Part shown: positions 36,519-44,740 of the stretch, one piece after another
Layout: each line of letters opens with the position of its first letter
Numbering within the stretch: position 1 is the stretch's first letter
NCBI RefSeq assembly: GCF_014841215.1
Contig: NZ_JACYTR010000005.1
Coordinates: forward strand, 1-64,000
Reading direction: 5' to 3'
Source of the DNA: Pseudomarimonas arenosa
GTDB lineage: Bacteria; Pseudomonadota; Gammaproteobacteria; Xanthomonadales; Xanthomonadaceae
Length of the DNA: 64,000 nt
Notes under the pieces: generated by a model
The model's database searches: none
Told to the model about the DNA's origin: nothing
Seen by the model: only the letters and a program-made list of their open reading frames with translations
Position numbers and translations under genes: made by a program

Positions 36519-37840
36519 CGCCGGTAGCTCAGGGTGAACAGCAGCCGATCATCGCGATACGGCTGCGATGGATCGTCGCTGTCGCGCTGCTGCCGACTCA
36601 ACTCCAGCCCAAACGACAGCGCGGCTGTGCGCTGAAAGTTCAAGTTAAGCCCATAGCGCCGATCACGATCCTGGCGCTGCAGATTGTCATAGTCGCGCTG
36701 CTCGACGGCGGCAAAGACACCCGCCGCCCAACGGGCACGGATCTGCCGCTGCACGCCCAGCCCCAGGCCATCAATGCTCTGATCGAACTGATCACCAAAC
36801 TGATAGTTCTGCTGGCGATGATAGAGGTCGAAGCGGAAACGATTGCTGGCACCGTTGTGGGTCCAGCCAAGACGCGCTGCCTGCTCCTCGAACAGATCGG
36901 CATTGACCGTGGTGGCGCGCGGCTCGCGCAGCGCAATCGGTTGCTCGAAGTCCTCCACTCGCGGCGCCGCCGCCAGCGCATCGGCGGTGGCATCGGAGAG
37001 CTGGCTCTGCAGTTGCGCCTCGACCACGTGCTGATTGCTCAGCTGCCACTGCGCGTTGATCCGAATCAGGGGCGCATCCTGATCGCGGCGCAGACCGTCA
37101 AGACCGGCGTCGCGACGAATATCGCTAGCACCGAGATCAATGGCAAAGGCGCTGCGTGCCGAGTTGCGCTGATAGCGCAGAAAGCCGTTCAGTCGACGGT
37201 AGTCGGTTTGCTGCTGATTGCCGACGCCGGGCGATTGCCGGAAGTCGATCTCGCTCCACTCGACATTGGCCGATAGACTGCTGTCGTCGCCCAGGTTGAG
37301 CAGACCGCGCAGGTCGACGCCGTTGCGGTCGGAGTCAAATTCGCGGGTCTGCTCGGCCCGCGCGAGCGTGCGCCGTCCCTCCAGCAGCAAGCGACTGCGA
37401 GCAGAGGGCCGCAGGGTCAGGGTCGGGCCGGCAACCAAAACGTCGACGCGCTGCCGATTGTTCGGTCGATCGATGCTGAAACCATCGATCGGCTGTTCCG
37501 TGCTCGATTCCTGCAAGGCAAACGACAAGCGCTCTGGCGCGATGGTCCAGCGCCCCAGCACGCCCAGCCGGGTGTAGGTCTCGTCAGCAAAGGACACGCC
37601 GTGGTACTGGCGGCGCTGCAGATCGCCGGCAGCCGCCAGGGCGAGTCGCTCGCCTTGGTGCTGGGCGGCAAAGCCAAGGCGAGCGGCGAGCACATTGCCG
37701 GCATCGGCAATCCGGCTACGCGCCACATTGCTGCTGTCCTCGTACTGCAAATCAAGTCGATAGTTGAGCTGCACAGCATTGGCCGCAAAGCTGGCCGTGC
37801 TCAGTACCAGGGCGATTGCGACGTTAAGGCGTACCAACAT
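36515..37840 (-). CDS. Outer-membrane beta-barrel protein of the EPS locus
   Basis: 441 residues from the ATG at 37840, which opens a signal peptide (MLVRLNVAIALVLSTASFAANA). The rest is a long series of amphipathic strands rich in Arg, Gln and Asp with alternating hydrophobic residues, ending LLFTLSYRR, as in an outer-membrane barrel. It resembles the TIGR03016-type PEP-CTERM/EPS-associated barrel family and EpsL-like proteins. Its place between the BY-kinase-like gene and the deacetylase matches those loci. It may form the outer-membrane exit path for the polymer together with the Wza-like protein (inference). Confidence 0.75.
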   Translation of the reverse strand: MLVRLNVAIALVLSTASFAANAVQLNYRLDLQYEDSSNVARSRIADAGNVLAARLGFAAQHQGERLALAAAGDLQRRQYHGVSFADETYTRLGVLGRWTIAPERLSFALQESSTEQPIDGFSIDRPNNRQRVDVLVAGPTLTLRPSARSRLLLEGRRTLARAEQTREFDSDRNGVDLRGLLNLGDDSSLSANVEWSEIDFRQSPGVGNQQQTDYRRLNGFLRYQRNSARSAFAIDLGASDIRRDAGLDGLRRDQDAPLIRINAQWQLSNQHVVEAQLQSQLSDATADALAAAPRVEDFEQPIALREPRATTVNADLFEEQAARLGWTHNGASNRFRFDLYHRQQNYQFGDQFDQSIDGLGLGVQRQIRARWAAGVFAAVEQRDYDNLQRQDRDRRYGLNLNFQRTAALSFGLELSRQQRDSDDPSQPYRDDRLLFTLSYRR

Positions 37841-37841
37841 G

Positions 37842-38540
37842 TTAAGGGACCCGGTTGAACACGACGCCACACAGGCGCCGCGGATCGAACACTGCGGCCG
37901 CTTCTTTCAGCGCCGCCGTGGTTTCGCGGCCATAGCCGGCCACCAGCACCGAGAAATCGGCCAGCTGGCTGAGGATGCGCGCATCCGGCGAGGAGCTCAC
38001 TGCCGGGCCGTCCAGCACCACGCTGCAGCGACCGTCACTGCCGCGCAGCGAGTCGAGCAGCATGCGCATGCGATCGGAGTCGAGCAGTTCGCCACTGGCC
38101 TCGCGGCGCTGACCAGCCGGTATCAGCATCAGCCGCGCGACGCCGGTCGGGTACAGGATGTCCTCCAGTCGCTCGACCTGACCTTCGAGATAATCGACCA
38201 GGCCACCGCGTTCTGCCTTCACTGCCAGTCGTTCGTGCAGCACCGGTGCGCGCAGGTTGCAGTCCACCAGCACTGCACGTCTGGATTCGTCGAAAGCGAT
38301 CGCTGCGGCCAGATTCAGCGCCACGAAACTGCCGCCACTGTGGCGCTGCACCGCACTGACCAGGCTGACCGCGGGGCGGCCTTCCTGTCGTGCCAGCAAC
38401 TGGGTGCGCAGATCGCGAAACGCGTCGGCCGGGCGCGAATCCGCCATGTCGTGCGAGACAATCCGGCGCTCGGCCAGCTGACGCCCACTGAACTGTATCG
38501 GCGCAACAAGCTCGGTGCTAAGTGGTTGTGATTCGCTCAT
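37842..38540 (-). CDS. CpsD/CapB-type BY-kinase-like protein with degenerate P-loop
   Basis: 232 residues. The overall fold of exopolysaccharide tyrosine autokinases is recognisable: DAFRDLRTQLLA, a Walker-A-like region, AVLVDCNLRAPVLHERL (Walker A'), and CSVVLDGPAVSSSPDARIL (Walker B). However, the P-loop reads SAVQRHSGGSFVALNLA, without the GKT/S lysine, and there is no C-terminal tyrosine cluster. It is thus likely a pseudo-kinase that binds the chain-length protein without phosphorylating itself. Similar Lys-less forms are found in exosortase-type EPS loci. It lies 8 bases downstream of the chain-length gene. Confidence 0.82.
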   Translation of the reverse strand: MSESQPLSTELVAPIQFSGRQLAERRIVSHDMADSRPADAFRDLRTQLLARQEGRPAVSLVSAVQRHSGGSFVALNLAAAIAFDESRRAVLVDCNLRAPVLHERLAVKAERGGLVDYLEGQVERLEDILYPTGVARLMLIPAGQRREASGELLDSDRMRMLLDSLRGSDGRCSVVLDGPAVSSSPDARILSQLADFSVLVAGYGRETTAALKEAAAVFDPRRLCGVVFNRVP

Positions 38541-38548
38541 GGTCGTCC

Positions 38549-40093
38549 TCAGCGCCCCAGCGCCACCCAGGCATATCCAGCGAATACCGCCAGCACCAGC
38601 AGAGCCGCGCCAATAAAGGCCAGTACAGCGCGGCGACGATCGCGGCTGGTTCGGTATTCGGGCACGCTGACCAGCAGTGGCAAGCCGGCCTCGCTGGCCA
38701 GCTGCTTGCCATTGCGGGCGCGCGGATCGAACTGCAGCATGGCCAGCAGGATGCCGAGCGGAATGGCGACCCCCAGTAGCAGTCCCCCCAAGGCAAAGTG
38801 CATCAGCCGCAAACCGCTGGCCTGCAAGGGCAAGGCCGCCGGCTCCTGCACGCGCAGACTGAGCCCGCGCCGCTCAGCATCAAGATTCATCGATACGCGG
38901 GCATTCTCGCGTCGCTTCAGCAGATCCTGATAGATATCGCGATTGACCTCGTAGCCACGGGTCAACTCAGCCAGGGCGGCTTCCGAATCGGCCACCTTGC
39001 GACCGCGCTCCAGGGCTTCCTCCAACAAGCGCTCGTTTTCCTTGATCCGCGCATTGACCGCGGCCATGTCGCTCTGAATCTTGGCCAGATTGGCCCGCAG
39101 TTGCTGGCCGAGCGGGCTGTCGGCCGATTCCCGGCCACTGCTGGCGCGGTCTTCAGCATTGCGTTGACGATGCATCAGCGCCTGCATGTCCTCGATCTGA
39201 TGACGCAGGCGCACCACATCGGGATGGGCGTCGGTGTAGTCGAGCAGCAGCCGATCCAGCTCGGTGTTCATTTCCTGGATGCGCAGGGCCAGCTGCAGCG
39301 ACTGCCGCCGATCATCGGCCAGCTTGCTCTCGCCGGCGAGCTGCTCCTGGATTGTGGTTTCGCGCTGGCGCAACTCGGACAGCGCGGTCTGCGCCTTCTC
39401 GATACGCCCTCGCACTTCGGCGACCCGGGTACGAACGTCGATGTCGCTACCTGGCCGCGCTTCCTGATTCTCGGCGCGGAAGCGCTTCAGACTCTCTTCT
39501 GCCCCGACCAGCTTCTGGTGATACTCGTTGACCTGGGCAGCGATGAACTCGAAGGCCTCGCGACTCTCGCGCTCCTTGGCCGCCAGGCTTTCCTCGATGA
39601 ACAGGTCGGAGAAGCGCTGCGCGACCTTGAATGCACGCGCCGGATCGGCATCGGTATAGGCAATCTTGATCAGGTTCTGGCCGGGCGAGGAAATCGTCGT
39701 GCGACGCTTGATCTCCTCGATCAATCGGGCCTGGGCCAGAGGATCGGTGACCTTGGCGCTCCAGCCGCCGGCCTGCAAAATGTCCTGCATGGCATCACGA
39801 CTGAATACCACCTCGCGAGCGATGCGGGCACGGTCGCCAACACTGGTCGGCACTGCTCGCCCTTCCATCAGCGGCGCGATGATATTGCCCTCACCGACCA
39901 GAATGGTGGTGGCTGAGCTGAACTTCTTCGGCAGCAGCATGCCGGCCACCAGGGCGGCCGTTGCGATCAGGGCAAACGCCACCATCAGCAGCGGCGCGCG
40001 GCGTTGCGCCTCGCGCAGCAGCAAGGGCAGCAGATCCAGCAGCGGATTGGCCGCGCTGGCCTGCGCTCGCCCTGGTAGCGCCTGATAGCTCAA
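38549..40093 (-). CDS. Polysaccharide chain-length determinant (Wzz/XrtA-type)
   Basis: 514 residues. The TTG at 40093 is the best start (TTGA overlap with the Wza-like stop); no closer ATG precedes the first transmembrane segment. One membrane helix near residues 33-55 (LLMVAFALIATAALVAGMLL), a long coiled-coil periplasmic domain (about 190-380, rich in Glu, Gln and Arg, for example GRIEKAQTALSELRQRE), a Pro-rich segment before a second hydrophobic segment (HFALGGLLLGVAIPLGILLA), and a third C-terminal hydrophobic segment (AVLAFIGAALLVLAVFAGYA). This layout fits the TIGR03007 family of exosortase-A EPS systems. It would set polymer length at the inner membrane. Confidence 0.88.
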   Translation of the reverse strand: MSYQALPGRAQASAANPLLDLLPLLLREAQRRAPLLMVAFALIATAALVAGMLLPKKFSSATTILVGEGNIIAPLMEGRAVPTSVGDRARIAREVVFSRDAMQDILQAGGWSAKVTDPLAQARLIEEIKRRTTISSPGQNLIKIAYTDADPARAFKVAQRFSDLFIEESLAAKERESREAFEFIAAQVNEYHQKLVGAEESLKRFRAENQEARPGSDIDVRTRVAEVRGRIEKAQTALSELRQRETTIQEQLAGESKLADDRRQSLQLALRIQEMNTELDRLLLDYTDAHPDVVRLRHQIEDMQALMHRQRNAEDRASSGRESADSPLGQQLRANLAKIQSDMAAVNARIKENERLLEEALERGRKVADSEAALAELTRGYEVNRDIYQDLLKRRENARVSMNLDAERRGLSLRVQEPAALPLQASGLRLMHFALGGLLLGVAIPLGILLAMLQFDPRARNGKQLASEAGLPLLVSVPEYRTSRDRRRAVLAFIGAALLVLAVFAGYAWVALGR

Positions 40094-40752
40094 AGCAGGC
40101 GCTCCGGCACGGTGATCACGTCGCCTGCCTGAACATCGAGATTGGTTTCCAGATCGCCGCGCTTGAGAATCGCCTCTAGCTTGATATCAAAGGCCTCCCC
40201 CGTCCCGGATTCTGCCTTGCGATACAGTCGAGTGCGATTGCCGGAGGCAAACTCGGTCACACCACCGGCCTGCAGCACGGCATCCAGCACGGTCATGCCC
40301 TGACGATACGGAATCGAAATCGGCTGCCGCACCGCACCGGTCACCCGCACCCGCGAAATGAACTCGTGGCTGCGCAGATCGACCAGGATCACCGCCACTT
40401 TCGGATCGCGGATATAGGCCGTCAGGCGCTGCTCGATATCCTGCGCCACCTCCTGCGGCGCCCGGCCACCGGCCAGCACATCGCCGAGCAAGGGCACCGA
40501 AATGCGACCGTCCGGACGCACCGGCACGGTCACACTTAACTCGGGATTACGCCAGACCGACACTTGCAGCCGATCGTCAACACCGATCTTGTACAGTGAG
40601 CTGAAGCTGGGATCAGGCGAGGCCAGGGGCGCGGTGGCGGCAGCCGACTCGGCGTCTTCTTGCTCGGCCAGCACAGCCGACGCGCCCAGACCGCCAAGCA
40701 GGTAGACCAACAGGGCCGCCCAGACCGGGACTGCAACTCGGGTGTGACTCAC
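40090..40752 (-). CDS. Polysaccharide export protein (Wza-like)
   Basis: 220 residues from a GTG at 40752; AGGAG sits 8 bases upstream, whereas the earlier in-frame ATG at 40797 has none. Signal peptide: VPVWAALLVYLLGGLGASAVLA, without a lipobox Cys. The poly_export domain follows (VDDRLQVSVWRNPELSVTVP, then PDGRISVPLLGDVLAGG), and one SLBB domain (RVTGAVRQPISIPYRQGMTV, then VLQAGGVTEFASGNR). It is short compared with Wza (about 380 residues) but usual for exosortase-type loci. It is the first gene of the EPS operon, and the CRP/Clp-type site at 40877-40892 lies about 125 bases upstream of its start. Confidence 0.9.
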   Translation of the reverse strand: MSHTRVAVPVWAALLVYLLGGLGASAVLAEQEDAESAAATAPLASPDPSFSSLYKIGVDDRLQVSVWRNPELSVTVPVRPDGRISVPLLGDVLAGGRAPQEVAQDIEQRLTAYIRDPKVAVILVDLRSHEFISRVRVTGAVRQPISIPYRQGMTVLDAVLQAGGVTEFASGNRTRLYRKAESGTGEAFDIKLEAILKRGDLETNLDVQAGDVITVPERLL

Positions 40753-40876
40753 TTTGACTCTCCTGCTTGCTCTATCATGCCGACCACCCGGGCACAAAGA
40801 CGCCCCAGGGCTGCCAAGGCAACGCCGTCTTCGAGCCGGGATCGGGCTCGCATGATACGCGCCCCTGCGTCAGAAT

Positions 40877-40892
40877 TGTGAATCCGATCACA
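40877..40892. promoter_or_regulatory. Perfect CRP/Clp-type operator in the EPS divergent region
   Basis: TGTGA-ATCCGA-TCACA matches the TGTGA-N6-TCACA consensus exactly, with T on the left and T on the right as well. It lies between the EPS operon (start 40752, minus) and the J-domain gene (start 40959, plus). In Xanthomonas the CRP-like protein Clp binds such sites, is sensitive to c-di-GMP and controls EPS genes; that the same holds here is inference. Confidence 0.75.
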
Positions 40893-40900
40893 TAACGATC

Positions 40901-40925
40901 GAGCCGAAACCCTGCGTTTCGGCTC
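40901..40925. other. Perfect 10-bp inverted repeat beside the CRP/Clp site
   Basis: GAGCCGAAAC and GTTTCGGCTC pair perfectly around a 5-base CCTGC loop. No T tract follows in either direction, so it is not a classic terminator; it may be an operator or a leader hairpin of the J-domain transcript, which starts 34 bases later at the GTG at 40959. Confidence 0.55.
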
Positions 40926-40958
40926 CGCCGCCCCTCCGCCCCGAGCTCGTCGAACCCC

Positions 40959-41654
40959 GTGAATCAAGCGCATCGCCCTTCAAATCCTGCCGACACCGTC
41001 GCGTCTGGCGTGGACTACGCCGCCGATTTTGCCGCCCTGAGCTGTGCGCCGGGCTGTGATGTCGACACCTTGGAGCGGGCCTGGCGCCGGGCGATCAGTC
41101 AGTGGCATCCGGACCGCGCCAGCAGCGAGCAGCAGGCCGCATTCAGTGAACGCCTGCATCAGGCCAATGCCGCCTACCGCCGTCTGCGCGAGTTTCATCG
41201 CATTCATCGGCGACTGCCTGGCGGCGGCGCCAGCCGTCCATCCATGCCGGGCGTCGAGCGGCTTTCCGCGCAGACCGCACCCACTGTCACGGAGGCCGCT
41301 GGACCCTCGCGAAAACGCTGGCTGTGGGCCGGTGGCCTGCTCGGCCTGGCAGCCCTGTGGGCGATCCTGGGTCATTCCGAACGCCGGGACGAACCGGTTC
41401 GCGCGGCCCGCGTCGGCCAGGTCGACGCGGCGACCGAACTGGCGCAGATCGAGCTCGGCAGCGCGCGCGAGCAGGTGCTGGCGACGCTGGGCAAACCGAT
41501 CCTGATCGTTGACGGCCGCTGGGAGTACGGCCCTTCGTATATCGAATTCGACAACGATCGGGTCAGCAACTGGTACAGCTCGCCGCTGCGCCCGCTGCCG
41601 GTGGCCGCTCAACGCCCAGCGCTGCATCTCAGCGCGCCCCCTTCCCGAAAATGA
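40959..41654 (+). CDS. Membrane J-domain protein with BamE/OmlA-like tail
   Basis: 231 residues, GTG start. The N-terminal J-domain (about residues 20-85) contains the HPD motif in RRAISQWHPDRA. A transmembrane segment follows (about 120-140, WLWAGGLLGLAALWAIL). The C-terminal part (ELAQIELGSAREQVLATLGKP, then WEYGPSYIEFDNDRVSNWY) resembles SmpA/OmlA/BamE-type small domains (IxxGxxxxxVxxxLGxP). J-domains recruit DnaK; membrane versions act locally. The gene is divergent from the EPS operon with the CRP/Clp site between them, and its 3' end overlaps the sugar transferase gene by 26 bases on the opposite strand. Confidence 0.75.
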   Translation: MNQAHRPSNPADTVASGVDYAADFAALSCAPGCDVDTLERAWRRAISQWHPDRASSEQQAAFSERLHQANAAYRRLREFHRIHRRLPGGGASRPSMPGVERLSAQTAPTVTEAAGPSRKRWLWAGGLLGLAALWAILGHSERRDEPVRAARVGQVDAATELAQIELGSAREQVLATLGKPILIVDGRWEYGPSYIEFDNDRVSNWYSSPLRPLPVAAQRPALHLSAPPSRK

Positions 41655-43035
41655 CCACCTCGACGGTCTGCAACAGAATCAGCAGATCAAACACCAGGCT
41701 GTGGTTCTTGACGTAGTAGAGGTCGTAACTCAGCTTTTCGCGCGCATCGTCCACCGAAGCGCCATAGGCATAGCGAATCTGCGCCCAGCCGGTGATGCCG
41801 GGCTTGACCGCCTCGCGCAGCGAGTAATAGGGGATTTCCTGGGTCAGTTCGCGCACGAAGCTCGGCCTCTCCGGCCGCGGCCCGACGAAGCTCATGTCGC
41901 CACGCAGCACGTTCAGCACCTGCGGAATCTCATCGATACGCAGCTTGCGAATGATCTTGCCCACGCGGGTCACCCGGTCATCATCGGCAGTCGCCCAACG
42001 CGCGACGCCATCCCGCTCGGCATCGGTGCGCATGCTGCGAAACTTGATCACCTGGAAGCTCTCACCGGCCATGCCGACGCGCTCCTGGCGGTAGAAAATC
42101 GGACCACGGAAGCGCGATTCCAGCGCGATGGCCAGCGCCGTACCCAGCATCAAGGGCAGAGCCAGCAGCAGCAACAAGGACGATGCCAGCAGATCGAAGC
42201 CACGCTTGCTGATGCTGCGCACGGTACCGGCATCGAAGCCTTCGGCGTAGACCACCCAGGACGGCCGCACCAGGGCCAAATTGATACGGCCGGACTCCTG
42301 CTCGAAGAAGCTGGCCAGCCCGCTGATCGTGACGCCATGCAGGCGGCACTGCATCAATTCCTCCAACGGCATGGTGCCGCGCTGCTCATCGGCCGCGGTG
42401 ACGATTTCATCGATATCCAGCTCCTCGGCCAGGTCGAGCAGGCTGCCCGAAGGCTGTACCCACTGCTCACGAGGCACGGCGTGAGCATCGCCGTCGACCG
42501 GCACATAGCCCACCACCTGGAAGGTGCGCCGCTCGGCGCGCCGACGCAGGCGCCGGTCGATCTGCGCCGCACGCTCGCCGACCCCCATCACCAGCACGCG
42601 CCGGCGCAGCAGTTCGGCGCGCACCACATGCAGGGCAATCCAGCGCAGGATGATCACCCCGAACCAACCCAGGCCCAGGGCCATCGCCATCACGCCGCGG
42701 CCGATCGCCTGGCCTGGCAGGGCGTACTGCAAGATCGCCAGCACCGCACCGCCGACCAGACAGGCCAGCAGACCTCGCACGATGTAGCCATTCAGGCCTT
42801 CTCGGGCATACATCACGTACATGCCGACCGCGGCCAGGGCCAGCACTTGCACCGAGGTGAAGATCAGAGCGCGCTCGGTCACCTCACCAAAGGCCAGGGC
42901 GGTGAGCTTGGGATCGCCTCCAAAGCGCAGCCAGACGGCCAGATGAAAGGCGCCAAACAGCACGACGAACTCGGCCAGGCCAAGCAATACCACCCAGCGA
43001 CGAGCGGGGTGCAGTGCGTCAGACAGCGAGCGCAT
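41629..43035 (-). CDS. EPS-initiating sugar transferase (undecaprenyl-phosphate glycosyl-1-phosphate transferase)
   Basis: 468 residues. Four N-terminal transmembrane segments (residues about 12-130), a Rossmann-like cytosolic domain (RRRVLVMGVGERAAQI), a further membrane segment (LLASSLLLLLALPLMLGTAL) and the catalytic bacterial sugar transferase domain: RQERVGMAGESFQVIKFRSM, RKLRIDEIPQVLNVLRGDMS, FVGPRPERPSFV. Similar to the TIGR03013 (exosortase-A EPS) group. It transfers a sugar-1-phosphate onto undecaprenyl phosphate to begin each repeat unit. It is coded away from the main operon, convergent with the J-domain gene and divergent from tviB. Confidence 0.92.
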   Translation of the reverse strand: MRSLSDALHPARRWVVLLGLAEFVVLFGAFHLAVWLRFGGDPKLTALAFGEVTERALIFTSVQVLALAAVGMYVMYAREGLNGYIVRGLLACLVGGAVLAILQYALPGQAIGRGVMAMALGLGWFGVIILRWIALHVVRAELLRRRVLVMGVGERAAQIDRRLRRRAERRTFQVVGYVPVDGDAHAVPREQWVQPSGSLLDLAEELDIDEIVTAADEQRGTMPLEELMQCRLHGVTISGLASFFEQESGRINLALVRPSWVVYAEGFDAGTVRSISKRGFDLLASSLLLLLALPLMLGTALAIALESRFRGPIFYRQERVGMAGESFQVIKFRSMRTDAERDGVARWATADDDRVTRVGKIIRKLRIDEIPQVLNVLRGDMSFVGPRPERPSFVRELTQEIPYYSLREAVKPGITGWAQIRYAYGASVDDAREKLSYDLYYVKNHSLVFDLLILLQTVEVVIFGKGAR

Positions 43036-43327
43036 GGGCTGCCACCAGTAGGGTCATGTGATCGATCTTGTGCAATGAAACAGGGGCAAAATGCCGCGAC
43101 AGGGCGGCCTTTCGGACCGGGCGCGGGCCCTCACCCAAGCAGGGCGGCCGGCATTATGCCAGCAAGTTGGCATGTCCATCACGTAAATTTCGCACCAACT
43201 GACGCTCGGCGTCAGTTCCCGACACCTGGGGCGAAGGATTGAAACTAAAGGACTTGCGAACAAGTTCACTCAGCAAGCAAGGCCCCGCCTGAGATAAAAT
43301 GCGATCCAGTTCACAAATCAGACCCCT
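43036..43327. other. Divergent promoter region between sugar transferase and tviB
   Basis: 292 bases. TAAAAT at 43295-43300 is a candidate -10 box for tviB, about 28 bases before its ATG, with no obvious -35. ACTTG-CGAA-CAAGT (43252-43265) is a perfect 5-bp inverted repeat that could be an operator. No promoter for the sugar transferase was recognised. Confidence 0.35.
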
Positions 43328-44620
43328 ATGACCCCCGCACACCTCCCCCACGCCGACGGCGTTCGCATCGGCGTGATTGGCCTTGGCTACGTCGGCCTCC
43401 CGCTGGCCGTCGAATTCGGCCGTCAGCTCCCTACACTCGGTTTCGACATCAATCAGCAGCGCATCCAGGAACTGGCCAGTGGCCACGATCACACCCTCGA
43501 GGTTGATGGCGCTGAACTGGCCGAAGCGAGCCAACTTCGTTACAGCGCCAGCACGACAGATCTACGCGATTGCAATGTCTTTATCGTGACGGTTCCAACA
43601 CCGATCGATCAGGCACGACGCCCCGACTTCAGCCCGCTGATCAGTGCCAGCCGCAGCGTTGGCGCGGCGCTGAAACGCGGTGATGTGGTGGTGTACGAAT
43701 CCACGGTCTATCCCGGCGCCACTGAAGAGGTCTGCGTGCCGGTGCTTGAGCAGGTTTCCGGTCTGCGCTTCAACCAGGATTTCTACTGCGGCTACAGCCC
43801 GGAGCGGATCAACCCAGGCGACAAGCAGCACCGGCTGCCGGACATCGTCAAGGTCACCTCGGGTTCCACCGATGAGGTGGCCGAGTTCGTCGACCAGCTG
43901 TATCGACGCATCATTCGCGCCGGCACGCACAAGGCTTCCAGCATCCGCGTCGCCGAAGCGGCCAAGGTGATCGAAAACACCCAGCGCGATCTGAATATCG
44001 CCCTGGTCAACGAGCTTGCTCGCCTGTTTGCCAAGCTCGGAATCGATACCCTGGAAGTGCTGGAAGCCGCCGGCACCAAGTGGAACTTCCTGCCGTTCCG
44101 ACCCGGCCTGGTCGGCGGCCATTGTATCGGCGTCGATCCTTACTATCTGACCCACAAGGCACAGGAGATCGGATATCACCCGGAAGTGATTCTGGCCGGT
44201 CGGCGGATCAATGATGACATGGGCTCGCACGTTGCCAAGCGGGTCATCCGGCTGATGGCACGCAAGGGCCTGGATATCGGTCAGGCCCGCGTGTTGATGC
44301 TCGGCCTGACCTTCAAGGAAAACTGCCCCGACCTGCGCAATACGCGAGTGGTCGACGTGATCGCCGAACTGCAAAGCTTCGGAGTGAAGGTCGATGTACA
44401 TGACCCCTGGGTGTCGGCCAGCGAAGCCGAGCATGAGTACGGCCTCAAGGTTTCCGAGTCCCTGCCGGAAGGACAGTATGACGCCGCCGTGATCGCGGTG
44501 GCACACAGGCAGTTCGTTGAACTGGGCGCCGAGCGTATCCGTGGCCTGCTGAAGTCGAACGGCGTGTTATTCGACGTCAAGCATGTGCTGCCCAAGTCTG
44601 CGGTCGATGATCGGCTTTGA
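43328..44620 (+). CDS. tviB: UDP-N-acetylglucosamine 6-dehydrogenase (TviB/WbpO type)
   Basis: 430 residues. NAD-binding GVIGLGYVGLPLAVEFG, central FYCGYSPERINPGDKQH, catalytic Cys in GLVGGHCIGVDPYYL, and LMLGLTFKENCPDLRNTRV near the end. This pattern matches TviB/WbpO, which oxidise UDP-GlcNAc (or GalNAc) at C6 to the uronic acid, more than UDP-glucose dehydrogenases. Its product would feed the EPS and, through the next enzyme, a galacto-configured uronate. A hairpin at 44666-44686 separates it from the epimerase gene 120 bases downstream. Confidence 0.88.
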   Translation: MTPAHLPHADGVRIGVIGLGYVGLPLAVEFGRQLPTLGFDINQQRIQELASGHDHTLEVDGAELAEASQLRYSASTTDLRDCNVFIVTVPTPIDQARRPDFSPLISASRSVGAALKRGDVVVYESTVYPGATEEVCVPVLEQVSGLRFNQDFYCGYSPERINPGDKQHRLPDIVKVTSGSTDEVAEFVDQLYRRIIRAGTHKASSIRVAEAAKVIENTQRDLNIALVNELARLFAKLGIDTLEVLEAAGTKWNFLPFRPGLVGGHCIGVDPYYLTHKAQEIGYHPEVILAGRRINDDMGSHVAKRVIRLMARKGLDIGQARVLMLGLTFKENCPDLRNTRVVDVIAELQSFGVKVDVHDPWVSASEAEHEYGLKVSESLPEGQYDAAVIAVAHRQFVELGAERIRGLLKSNGVLFDVKHVLPKSAVDDRL

Positions 44621-44665
44621 GCGATGAGACCACAACCTGTCGATTCGCCAACACGGTAGTTTGCT

Positions 44666-44686
44666 CCTCTCCCCTTGCGGGAGAGG
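44666..44686. terminator. Hairpin between tviB and the epimerase gene
   Basis: CCTCTCCC-CTTGC-GGGAGAGG makes an 8-bp stem with a 5-base loop. No T run follows, so it may attenuate rather than stop transcription, or be a repeat of the CTCTCCC-type common in this group. Confidence 0.5.
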
Positions 44687-44740
44687 GGCTCAAAGCCGGT
44701 CTACTACACGTCGAAGCACACCACAATTAGCGGTGCACAC

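Noticed and set aside
38798-39916. 372-residue open frame opposite the chain-length gene
   Set aside because: Shadow frame of a clear TIGR03007-like gene; no motif.
41629-41654. Frameshift at the overlap of the J-domain and sugar transferase genes
   Set aside because: Both proteins end with normal family-length C-termini; a 26-base convergent overlap is acceptable.
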